Shown: positions 1 to 6,854 of the stretch, one piece after another
Layout: every line of letters starts with the position of its first letter
Position numbering within the stretch: the stretch's first letter is position 1
NCBI GenBank assembly: GCA_031413115.1
Contig: JANOEH010000199.1
Coordinates: 1 to 8,597 of the forward strand
Length of the DNA stretch: 8,597 nucleotides
Reading direction: 5' to 3'
From: JANPEF01 sp031413115
GTDB taxonomy: Bacteria; Eisenbacteria; RBG-16-71-46; DASYSL01
The notes under the pieces: generated by a model
Told to the model about the DNA's origin: nothing
Databases searched by the model: none
Seen by the model: the letters and a program-made list of their open reading frames with translations, nothing else
Translations under genes and position numbers: made by a program

Positions 1-2745
1 TCCTCGATCATGGGCGAGATTTTGCTTCTCGGCCTGGAAAGTTCCACCGGGGAGACCTCGCCGATGGAGATGCGTACGCTCGCGGATTGGGTGGTCCGCC
101 AGCGGCTGCTGACCATCCCGGGTGTTTCCCAGGTGATTCCGATCGGCGGCGGGGTCAAGCAGTACCAAGTGCGCGTCAGCCCTCGACGCCTGGCGGCGCT
201 CGGGCTGTCGCTCAAGGAAGTCGAGCACGCCGTGGGGGCCAGCAACGAGAACACGACCGGCGGCTACCTCGAGGCGCAGTCGCAGGAGTACCTGATCCGC
301 AATATCGGCCGTCTGCGGAATCCGGAGCAGCTCCTCAACACCGTCGTCGCGACACGGAACGGCGTGCCCGTGCTCCTCAAGGAAGTGGGCAGCGTCGGCG
401 TGGGGACGCTGGTAAAGCGGGGGGACGGCAGCATCGACGGCAAGCCCGCGGTCATCCTATCCGTCCAGAAACAGCCAGGAGCCAGTACGATCGATCTGAC
501 GCAAAGCATCGAGGCCGCCCTCGAGGAACTCCAACCGTCTCTGCCGAAGGACGTGCGGATCCGCACCGTGTTCAAACAGGCCAGTTTCATCGAGGCCGCG
601 ATCCGAAACGTCGAGGAGGCCCTTCGGGACGGCGCGATCCTCGTCATGATCGTGCTCGCCCTGTTCCTGCTCAACGTCCGGACGACGGCCATCACGCTGA
701 CGGCGATCCCGCTGTCGTTTGCCGTTGCCGTCCTGGTGTTGCGCGCGTTCGGGCAGGAGCTCAATACCATGACGCTCGGCGGCCTTGCCATCGCCACCGG
801 CGAGGTGGTCGACGACGCGATCGTCGACGTCGAGAACGTGTTCCGCCGCCTGCGCGAGAACCGTGCGGCCGGCTCGCCACGCGCCGCGCTGGCGGTGGTC
901 TACGACGCCTCGCGCGAGGTGCGCAGCTCGATCGTCTACGCCACGGCGCTGGTCATCCTCGTCTTCCTGCCGCTGTTCGCGCTGTCGGGCATCGAGGGCC
1001 GCCTCTTCGCGCCGCTGGGCGCAGCCTACGTTCTCGCCATCGTCGCCTCGTTCGTGGTCTCGATCACGGTCACGCCCGCGCTCGCGCTGGTCCTGTTGCC
1101 ACGCTCCCGCGCGACCGCCCACGCGAAGGACAGCCCGCTGGTGCGCGCGCTCAAGGCACTCGACGCGCGCCTGCTCGCCCGCGCGCTCGACCGCCCGGCG
1201 ATTCCGCTGGGCCTCGCCGCGCTGCTGACCGCGGCCGCGATCGCCGTCGTGCCGTTCCTCGGCCGCACCTTCCTGCCGCCGTTCGCCGAGGGCACCGCCA
1301 CGATCAACCTGCTGGCCCGGCCCGGCATCTCGCTCGAGGAATCGTCCCGCCTCGGCCAACTCGCCGAGCATCGCCTCACCGCGGTGCCCGAGGTGATCTC
1401 GACCGGACGCCGCACCGGCCGTGCCGAGCGCGACGACCACGCCGAGGGCGTGCACTACAGCGAGATCGACGTCGAGCTGAAGCGCTCGAAGCGTGCGCCG
1501 GCCGAGGTCTTCACCGACCTGCGCGGCGTGCTCGCCGACCTGCCCGGCGTGCGCGTGTCGGTGGGGCAGCCGATCGCCCACCGGCTGGATCACCTGCTGT
1601 CGGGCGTGCGCGCGCAGCTCGCGGTCAAGGTGTTCGGCCCGGACCTGGCCGACCTGCGCACGCAAGGCGAATCGGTGCGCGCCGCGCTGGCCGGCGTGCC
1701 GGGCATCGTCGACCTCGCGGTCGAGGCGCAGACACTCGTCCCGCAGGTGCAGGTGCTGGCCGATCGCGAACGCATGGCCGCATACGGAGTCGCCCCGGGA
1801 GCGCTCAACGCGCAGCTCGCGACCGCACTGGCGGGTACGACCGTGGGCTCGATCCTCGAGGGGCCGGTGCGCTCGAACCTGGTCGTGCGCCTGCCCGAGG
1901 CGGCGCGCGCCGATGCCGCGCAACTGGGCGCGCTGCCGATCGACACGCCGAACGGCGGACGGGTGCCGCTGGCCGCGCTCGCCGACGTGCGCGAGACCTT
2001 CGGACCAAACCAGATCCAGCACGAGGGCGGGCAACGCCGCATCGCCGTGATGGCGAACGTGGCGGGACGCGACCTGGGCTCGGTCGTGCGCGACGTCGAG
2101 GCCGCGCTCGCCCGCGACGTGCACCTGCCGGCGGGCTACCGGCTCGAGCTCGGCGGCCAGTTCGAGAGCCAACGCTCGGCGCAAAAGACTCTTCTGCTCC
2201 TGTCGCTCGTGTCGCTCCTGCTGATCTACGCGCTGCTCTACGGGCACTTCCGCAACCACAGCCTCGTGCTGCAGGTGCTGATCAACGTGCCGATCGCGCT
2301 GGTCGGCGCGGTGGCGGCCGTCGTGCTGTCGGGCGGCACGTTCTCGATCGCGTCGCTGGTCGGCTTCATCGCCGTGGTCGGAATCGCCTCGCGCAACACG
2401 ATCATGCTGGTCAGCCACTACCTGCACCTGATCGAGTTCGAGGGCGCCGACTTCTCGCGCGCGACGATCGTGCGCGGCTCGCTCGAGCGGCTGGTGCCGG
2501 TGCTCATGACCGCGCTCACCGCCGGACTTGCGCTGATTCCGCTCGTGCTCGCGCACGACGCGCCGGGCAAGGAGATCCTCGCCCCGGTCGCCACCGTCAT
2601 CCTGGGCGGCCTCGTCTCGACGACGCTGCTCGACACCCTGGTCACGCCGGCCGCGTTCGCGCGTTTCGGCCGTTCCGCCGCGGAGGCCGCGCTCGCGCGG
2701 CGCGGCGCATCCGCGGGCGATCCCGCCCGCATGGAGGTCGCATGA
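1..2745 (+). CDS. Heavy-metal efflux RND permease, CusA/CzcA family (5' partial)
   Basis: Inner-membrane proton-driven pump subunit of a tripartite metal exporter. The frame is open from base 1 (Ser-Ser-Ile before Met at 10). The text around that Met matches the middle of the first porter domain, so TM1 and roughly 120 residues lie upstream and the ATG at 10 is internal. Visible in order: rest of porter domain 1; TM2-TM4 (about nt 630-840) with the TM4 motif GEVVDDAIVDVEN (nt 802-840); TM5-6 (about 930-1100); TM7 (about 1200-1260); second porter domain with HRLDHLLSG (nt 1579-1605); TM8-12 (about 2180-2670), including GIASRNTIMLVSHY. The first TM4 Asp (nt 811-813) aligns by eye with the CusA proton-relay Asp405. 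The other relay residues (Glu939, Lys984) and the CusA Met triad seem to be replaced, so the metal is uncertain. GC steps from about 65% to 74% near 840. The TGA overlaps the next ATG. Confidence 0.95.
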   Translation, partial: SSIMGEILLLGLESSTGETSPMEMRTLADWVVRQRLLTIPGVSQVIPIGGGVKQYQVRVSPRRLAALGLSLKEVEHAVGASNENTTGGYLEAQSQEYLIRNIGRLRNPEQLLNTVVATRNGVPVLLKEVGSVGVGTLVKRGDGSIDGKPAVILSVQKQPGASTIDLTQSIEAALEELQPSLPKDVRIRTVFKQASFIEAAIRNVEEALRDGAILVMIVLALFLLNVRTTAITLTAIPLSFAVAVLVLRAFGQELNTMTLGGLAIATGEVVDDAIVDVENVFRRLRENRAAGSPRAALAVVYDASREVRSSIVYATALVILVFLPLFALSGIEGRLFAPLGAAYVLAIVASFVVSITVTPALALVLLPRSRATAHAKDSPLVRALKALDARLLARALDRPAIPLGLAALLTAAAIAVVPFLGRTFLPPFAEGTATINLLARPGISLEESSRLGQLAEHRLTAVPEVISTGRRTGRAERDDHAEGVHYSEIDVELKRSKRAPAEVFTDLRGVLADLPGVRVSVGQPIAHRLDHLLSGVRAQLAVKVFGPDLADLRTQGESVRAALAGVPGIVDLAVEAQTLVPQVQVLADRERMAAYGVAPGALNAQLATALAGTTVGSILEGPVRSNLVVRLPEAARADAAQLGALPIDTPNGGRVPLAALADVRETFGPNQIQHEGGQRRIAVMANVAGRDLGSVVRDVEAALARDVHLPAGYRLELGGQFESQRSAQKTLLLLSLVSLLLIYALLYGHFRNHSLVLQVLINVPIALVGAVAAVVLSGGTFSIASLVGFIAVVGIASRNTIMLVSHYLHLIEFEGADFSRATIVRGSLERLVPVLMTALTAGLALIPLVLAHDAPGKEILAPVATVILGGLVSTTLLDTLVTPAAFARFGRSAAEAALARRGASAGDPARMEVA
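808..828. repeat. Perfect 8-bp inverted repeat inside the RND gene
   Basis: GTCGACGA (808-815) and TCGTCGAC (821-828) are perfect inverted copies around the 5-nt spacer CGCGA. They lie in the codons for the conserved TM4 motif Val-Asp-Asp-Ala-Ile-Val-Asp, and the repeated Val-Asp codons (gtc gac) can explain the symmetry. It sits just before the base-composition step near 840. A function as DNA or RNA structure is not shown; it may be a by-product of codon choice. Confidence 0.35.
2733..2737 (+). promoter_or_regulatory. Shine-Dalgarno for the small secreted protein
   Basis: GGAGG lies within the last codons of the RND gene, 4 nt before the ATG at 2742. It supports that start, which otherwise lies inside a very long open frame of no coding meaning. 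The ATG overlaps the RND stop (ATGA), so translation is probably also coupled. Confidence 0.6.
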
Positions 2746-3221
2746 GAATCCGGATCGTTTCACTGCTCGCCGCCCTGGTCGTCGCCCTCGCCGTCCCCGC
2801 AGCCTCCGTCCGGGCCGATCCGGAGGGAGCCGGCCACACGCATGCGAAGCCCGCGTCGAAAGCGCCTCCGAAGACCGCCGGCGGCGAGTCGGTGCTCACC
2901 ACGAAAGTGACGCCCGCCACGTTGCAGGGCGAGATCGTCGATCCCCAGTGCTGGATCCAGCACGACGGCCGGGGCAAGGCGCACACCGGTTGCGCGCTGT
3001 CCTGCGCCAAGTCGGGCCAGACGCTCGCGTTCCTCGACGACAAGACGGGCAAGCTCTACCAGGTCCTCGCGCCGTCCCACAGCGCGGATCCGAACGAGCC
3101 GCTCTACGCCTGGGTGGGGAAGCCCGTGATCGTGAAGGGCGACCTGATGGCGCGCGGCGGGATGAACGCGATCGTGATCAAGAGCGTGGTGGCGGACAAG
3201 GCCACGAAGCAGCGGCCATGA
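2742..3221 (+). CDS. Small secreted Cys/His protein of a metal-efflux operon, function unknown
   Basis: A 159-aa protein. The N-terminus (MRIRIVSLLAALVVALAVPA) is a clear Sec signal peptide, with probable cleavage after Val-Arg-Ala25. A short His-Thr-His (32-34), Lys/Pro/Ala-rich linker follows, then a compact domain from about residue 60 to 150. This domain has Cys70 in GEIVDPQCW, His81-Thr-Gly-Cys84 and Cys88 in ALSCAKSGQ, then a beta-rich stretch (LYQVLAP, KPVIVKGDL, NAIVIKSVV) that suggests an OB-like small barrel. The three Cys plus His81 could bind metal or form a disulfide; this is inference. I recognise no characterised family. The start is fixed by GGAGG at 2733 and the signal peptide. 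It overlaps the RND gene by ATGA, and its own TGA overlaps the next ATG in the same way, so it should be made together with the pumps and act in the periplasm. Confidence 0.85.
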   Translation: MRIRIVSLLAALVVALAVPAASVRADPEGAGHTHAKPASKAPPKTAGGESVLTTKVTPATLQGEIVDPQCWIQHDGRGKAHTGCALSCAKSGQTLAFLDDKTGKLYQVLAPSHSADPNEPLYAWVGKPVIVKGDLMARGGMNAIVIKSVVADKATKQRP

Positions 3222-4492
3222 CGGCCGGGAGCTGCCTGCGGGTCTTCGCGGTCCATCGGCTCCCTGCGATTGCGCTCGGACTCAGCCTGGGGCTCCTGGC
3301 CGAAGAGGTCGCGGCGGCATCGGTCCGGAACACGATTCGCGCTGTGTCCTCGCCGGCCCCGGTGGGCAGCGCCGAGCCCCGACTTGCCGTCGGCGCGGAC
3401 GGAGTTGCCATGAGTTGGTTCGAACCGCGGGGCGGCAGCGGGTATCGGCTCCGCTGCGCGTTCCGGGATGGGGACCGCTGGTCGCCCCCCGCGACCATCG
3501 CCGAGGGGGATTCCTTCTTCGTGAACTGGGCGGACTTCCCGAGCCTGCGCTGGCAGGGAGGGCATCGCTGGGCGGCCCATTGGATGTGGAAGCGCGGGGC
3601 GGGAACCTACGCCTACGACCTGCGCGTCGCATTCTCGCGCGATGACGGTCGGTCGTGGAGTGCTCCGGTCACACCGCATCGCGACGACACTCCGACCGAA
3701 CACGGGTTCGCCAGCCTCGTCGCGGAACCCGGTGGACTGCGCGCCTTCTGGCTCGACGGCCGCAACTTCTTCGGCGCGCCGGAGGACGTTGTGCCCGGAC
3801 CGGACATGACCGTCCGCACCGCGCTCCTCGACTCGATGGGGGGCCTGTCGGACGAACTGGAGCTGGACGCGCGCACCTGCGACTGCTGCGCCACGGCCGC
3901 GGTCGCGACGACACAAGGGACCGTGCTCGCGTATCGCGATCGCTCGTCCGAGGAGATGCGCGACATCGCGGTGATCCGCAGCGCAGGCGGCCGCTGGTCC
4001 GCCCCGGTGATCGTGCACGCCGATGGCTGGAAGATCCCGGGCTGTCCGGTGAACGGACCCGCCATCGACGCCCACGAGGATCGCGTCGTCCTGGCGTGGT
4101 ACACGGCGGCGGCCGAGACGGCGCGCGTCCTCGTCGCCTGGTCCGCCGACGCGGGCGCCTCGTTTGCAGCCCCGCTGCGCATCGATGGGGGCAATCCTGC
4201 GGGGCGCGTCGGGATCACCATGCTCCCGGACGGCGATGCCCAGATCGTCTGGCTCGAGAACGGAGAGAGCGACGCGAGTATTCGGACCCGCCGCGTGGCG
4301 ATGGACGGCCGGCTCGGGCCGACCCGGGTCGTGGCGACGACCTCCGCCGCGCGCGCCAGTGGATTCCCGCAGGTGATCCGCTCGGGGGATGCGCTAGTCT
4401 TCGCATGGACCGAGGCGGGAAATCGTCCGCGCATTCGGCTCGCGCAGTTGGCGCTGGACGACCCGCGGCTCGATGCCGGAGGGATGCGATGA
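3218..4492 (+). CDS. Secreted sialidase-like beta-propeller protein with CDCC motif
   Basis: A 424-aa protein with an N-terminal hydrophobic export signal (about residues 12-35, ending EEVAAAS), so probably periplasmic. Repeated W-rich blades suggest a beta-propeller of the BNR/Asp-box type. One full Asp box, S-x-D-x-G-x-x-W, is at 140-147 (SRDDGRSW), and a degenerate one is at 309-316 (SADAGASF). Notable are Cys221-Asp-Cys223-Cys224 (TCDCCATA) and Cys276 in GCPVNGP, which could form a thiol metal site. Databases often label such proteins exo-alpha-sialidase, but I could not identify the sialidase arginine triad or nucleophile, and the operon context argues for a metal-related role. Start: the ATG at 3218 overlaps the previous stop and precedes the signal directly. 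No good Shine-Dalgarno is visible, so translational coupling is likely. The stop overlaps the ATPase ATG. Confidence 0.85.
   Translation: MTAGSCLRVFAVHRLPAIALGLSLGLLAEEVAAASVRNTIRAVSSPAPVGSAEPRLAVGADGVAMSWFEPRGGSGYRLRCAFRDGDRWSPPATIAEGDSFFVNWADFPSLRWQGGHRWAAHWMWKRGAGTYAYDLRVAFSRDDGRSWSAPVTPHRDDTPTEHGFASLVAEPGGLRAFWLDGRNFFGAPEDVVPGPDMTVRTALLDSMGGLSDELELDARTCDCCATAAVATTQGTVLAYRDRSSEEMRDIAVIRSAGGRWSAPVIVHADGWKIPGCPVNGPAIDAHEDRVVLAWYTAAAETARVLVAWSADAGASFAAPLRIDGGNPAGRVGITMLPDGDAQIVWLENGESDASIRTRRVAMDGRLGPTRVVATTSAARASGFPQVIRSGDALVFAWTEAGNRPRIRLAQLALDDPRLDAGGMR
4478..4482 (+). promoter_or_regulatory. Shine-Dalgarno for the P-type ATPase
   Basis: GGAGG lies 6 nt before the ATG at 4489, inside the 3' end of the propeller gene. 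It fixes the ATPase start at 4489, although the same frame stays open far upstream without coding meaning. Confidence 0.65.
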
Positions 4493-6846
4493 CTTCGATG
4501 CAGGAGGACCTGAACCCCACGGGCGTCACGACCGCGAGGGTGGACGATCCGGTGTGTGGCATGAAGGTCAAGCCCGACTCCCCGCACCACCACGAGCACG
4601 GCGGGCGGGATTACCGCTTCTGCAGCGCGGGCTGCCGCGCGAAGTTCATCGCCGCCCCCGAACGATACCTCGCCGTCAAGGCGCCAGCCGTGGCAGCGAC
4701 ACCGGCGGCACCCCCCGTCGCCGACGCACGGGAATGGACCTGTCCCATGCACCCGGAGATCATCCGAGATCGCCCGGGGAGTTGTCCGATCTGCGGGATG
4801 GCGCTGGAGCCCCGGGCGATCGCCTTGTCCGACGAGCCGAATCCCGAACTGCTGGACATGCGCCGCCGACTGGTGGTGTCAGCCGTCGTCTCGGTTCCAT
4901 TGCTGGTCATCGCCATGTCGGGGCTCGGCCACCGCCTCGGCGCGACCTGGAACCTGCCGCAGCTCGGGCCCTGGCTCGAGTTGGCACTGGCGACTCCCGT
5001 CGTCCTCTGGGGCGGCTGGCCGTTCTTCGCGCGCGCCGCCGCGTCGGTGCGGCTGCGCAGCCTCAACATGTTCACGCTCATCGCCCTGGGAGTCGGGGTG
5101 GCCTACGCCTACAGCGTCGTCGGCGCTCTCGCACCGGGAATCTTTCCGGCGAGTTTCCGCTCCTCCGGCGGGGCCGTCGGGCTGTACTTCGAAGTCGCCG
5201 CGGTGATCGTGACGCTCGTCCTGCTGGGCCAGGTGCTCGAGCTGCAGGCGCGCAGCCGCACGGGGTCGGCGATCCGCGCGCTGCTCGGCCTCGCCCCGAA
5301 GACGGCCCGGCGGGTGGGTGCCGACGGGACGGAGACGGACGTCCCGCTCGAGGAGGTGCGAGTCGGGGATCGGCTGCGCGTGCGGCCCGGAGAGAAGATC
5401 CCGGTCGATGGGGTCGTCCGCGACGGCGAGGGAGCCGTCGACGAGTCGATGATCTCGGGAGAAGCAATCCCCGTGGTCAAGCGGTCCGGCGATCGACTGA
5501 TCGGCGCCACGGTCAACGGGATCTCGAGCCTGATCATGGAAGCGCAACACGTCGGCCGGGACACCGTCCTCGCCCAGATCGTGTCCCTGGTGTCGACGGC
5601 CCAGCGCAGTCGTGCCCCGATCCAGAAGCTGGCGGATCGCGTGTCGGGCTACTTCGTGCCCGCCGTGATCCTGATCGCCCTGATCACGCTCGTCGCCTGG
5701 TGGATCGTCGGGCCCTCCCCGGCCTACGCGATCGTCAATGCCGTGTCGGTCCTCATCATCGCCTGTCCGTGTGCGCTCGGACTGGCCACGCCGATCTCGA
5801 TCAGGGTGGCGACGGGCCGCGCCGCCCAGGTGGGAGTCCTGTTCCGCGATGCGGAAGCCATCGAGATCCTGGAGCGGATCGACACCCTCGTGCTCGACAA
5901 GACCGGCACCTTGACCGAGGGGAAACCACGACTGCTGCGGATCCTCCCGGCGGAGGGCGGCGATGAGGAGACGATCCTGCGGATCGCCGCCAGCCTGGAG
6001 CAAGGGAGTGAGCACCCGTTGGCCGGGGCGATCCTCCGGGCGGCGAAGGAGCGTGGGCTCTCCCCCGGGGCCGTGCAGGGCTTCGAGGCGCGCTCCGGGA
6101 AGGGCATCGTCGGCAACGTCGAGGGGGCCCGCGGAGCCTTCGGGAACTCCGCACTGATGAGCGACCTGGGAATCGATCCCGCTCCATTGGACGGGCGCGC
6201 GGAGGAGTTGCGCCGCGAGGGGATGACCGCGGTGTTCCTCGCTCGCGACGGTCGCCTCGCCGGAGTGTTCGGTATCGGTGACCCGGTCAAGGCGACGACA
6301 TCCGAGGCGATCGCCGAGTTGCGCAGGGCCGGGCTGCGCATCGTCATGTTGACCGGAGACGACGAGACCACGGCACGGGCCGTCGCGGGGCCGCTGGCGA
6401 TCGACACGATCGTGGCGGGTGTTCAGCCGGCGGGCAAGGTGGAGGAGATCAAGCGACTCCAGGCCGAGGGCCGGATGGTCGCCATGGCCGGCGACGGGAT
6501 CAACGATGCTCCCGCGCTGGCCCAGGCCCAGGTCGGAATCGCCATGGGGACCGGGACCGACGTCGCGATGGAGAGCGCGGCCGTGACGCTCGTCGGTGGG
6601 GATCTGCGCGGAATCGTCCGGGCACGTCGACTCAGCCAGGCCACGATGCGCAACATCCGGCAGAACTTGTTCTTCGCCTTCATCTACAACGCGCTCGGGG
6701 TCCCGCTCGCCGCTGGAGTGCTCTATCCGTGGTTCGGCTTGTTGCTCAGCCCCATGATCGCAGCGGCGGCGATGAGCCTCAGTTCGGTCTCCGTCATCGC
6801 CAACGCGCTCCGGCTGCGCGGAGCGGACATCGGTGCAAGGAACTAG
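4489..6846 (+). CDS. Copper/silver-type P1B-1 ATPase with N-terminal YHS and heavy-metal-binding domains
   Basis: A 785-aa inner-membrane ATPase, predicted to export Cu+ (or Ag+) from the cytoplasm using ATP. Residues 19-60 form a YHS-type domain (DPVCGMKV, Cys23; FCSAGC, Cys45/Cys49). Residues 83-106 form the short heavy-metal-binding domain (CPMHP 85-89, CPICGM 99-104). No HMA domain is present. Then: TM A-D (about 128-252); actuator with SGE 323-325; TM E-F with the metal site CPC 426-428; phosphorylated Asp470 in DKTGT; nucleotide-domain His509-Pro510; TGD 622-624; hinge GDGIND 668-673; TM G-H. TM7 fits N-x6-YN-x4-P (726-739) and TM8 fits P-x6-MxxSS (755-766), the family signature for monovalent copper/silver. 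The start is set by GGAGG and the ATGA overlap with the propeller gene. The gene resembles CopA/SilP-type pumps; I give no symbol because Cu versus Ag cannot be told. The TAG shares CTAG with the convergent gene. Confidence 0.95.
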   Translation: MTSMQEDLNPTGVTTARVDDPVCGMKVKPDSPHHHEHGGRDYRFCSAGCRAKFIAAPERYLAVKAPAVAATPAAPPVADAREWTCPMHPEIIRDRPGSCPICGMALEPRAIALSDEPNPELLDMRRRLVVSAVVSVPLLVIAMSGLGHRLGATWNLPQLGPWLELALATPVVLWGGWPFFARAAASVRLRSLNMFTLIALGVGVAYAYSVVGALAPGIFPASFRSSGGAVGLYFEVAAVIVTLVLLGQVLELQARSRTGSAIRALLGLAPKTARRVGADGTETDVPLEEVRVGDRLRVRPGEKIPVDGVVRDGEGAVDESMISGEAIPVVKRSGDRLIGATVNGISSLIMEAQHVGRDTVLAQIVSLVSTAQRSRAPIQKLADRVSGYFVPAVILIALITLVAWWIVGPSPAYAIVNAVSVLIIACPCALGLATPISIRVATGRAAQVGVLFRDAEAIEILERIDTLVLDKTGTLTEGKPRLLRILPAEGGDEETILRIAASLEQGSEHPLAGAILRAAKERGLSPGAVQGFEARSGKGIVGNVEGARGAFGNSALMSDLGIDPAPLDGRAEELRREGMTAVFLARDGRLAGVFGIGDPVKATTSEAIAELRRAGLRIVMLTGDDETTARAVAGPLAIDTIVAGVQPAGKVEEIKRLQAEGRMVAMAGDGINDAPALAQAQVGIAMGTGTDVAMESAAVTLVGGDLRGIVRARRLSQATMRNIRQNLFFAFIYNALGVPLAAGVLYPWFGLLLSPMIAAAAMSLSSVSVIANALRLRGADIGARN

Positions 6847-6854
6847 CGAGTTCC
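6839..6854. terminator. Hairpin across the convergent stop codons (possible two-way terminator)
   Basis: GGAACT (6839-6844) and AGTTCC (6849-6854) form a perfect 6-bp stem around AGCG. The stem-loop covers both convergent TAG stops. Neither strand shows a following T-run, so it is not a canonical intrinsic terminator. An alternative, mutually exclusive stem GCGAG (6846-6850) / CTCGC (6859-6863) is also possible. It is the only obvious candidate for ending either transcript here. Confidence 0.3.

Noticed and set aside
10..12. ATG at 10 as the RND gene start
   Set aside because: The frame is open upstream and the protein would begin in the middle of the first porter domain, without TM1.
87..2741. 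Upstream extension of the small secreted protein's frame
   Set aside because: The extension is Arg/Gly/Pro-rich shadow sequence of the RND gene. The signal peptide and GGAGG fix the start at 2742.
457..2763. Long antisense open frame (768 codons) opposite the RND gene
   Set aside because: Its product is a low-complexity Arg/Asp/Gln/His-rich string without domain motifs, as expected from the antisense of a GC-rich gene; the sense strand encodes a clear RND pump.
3655..4488. Upstream extension of the ATPase frame
   Set aside because: It overlaps the propeller gene and reads as shadow sequence. The Shine-Dalgarno at 4478 and the YHS domain fix the start at 4489.
3218..4492. Annotation as a functional sialidase
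   Set aside because: Asp boxes show a propeller fold only; no sialidase catalytic residues could be identified and the context is metal efflux.
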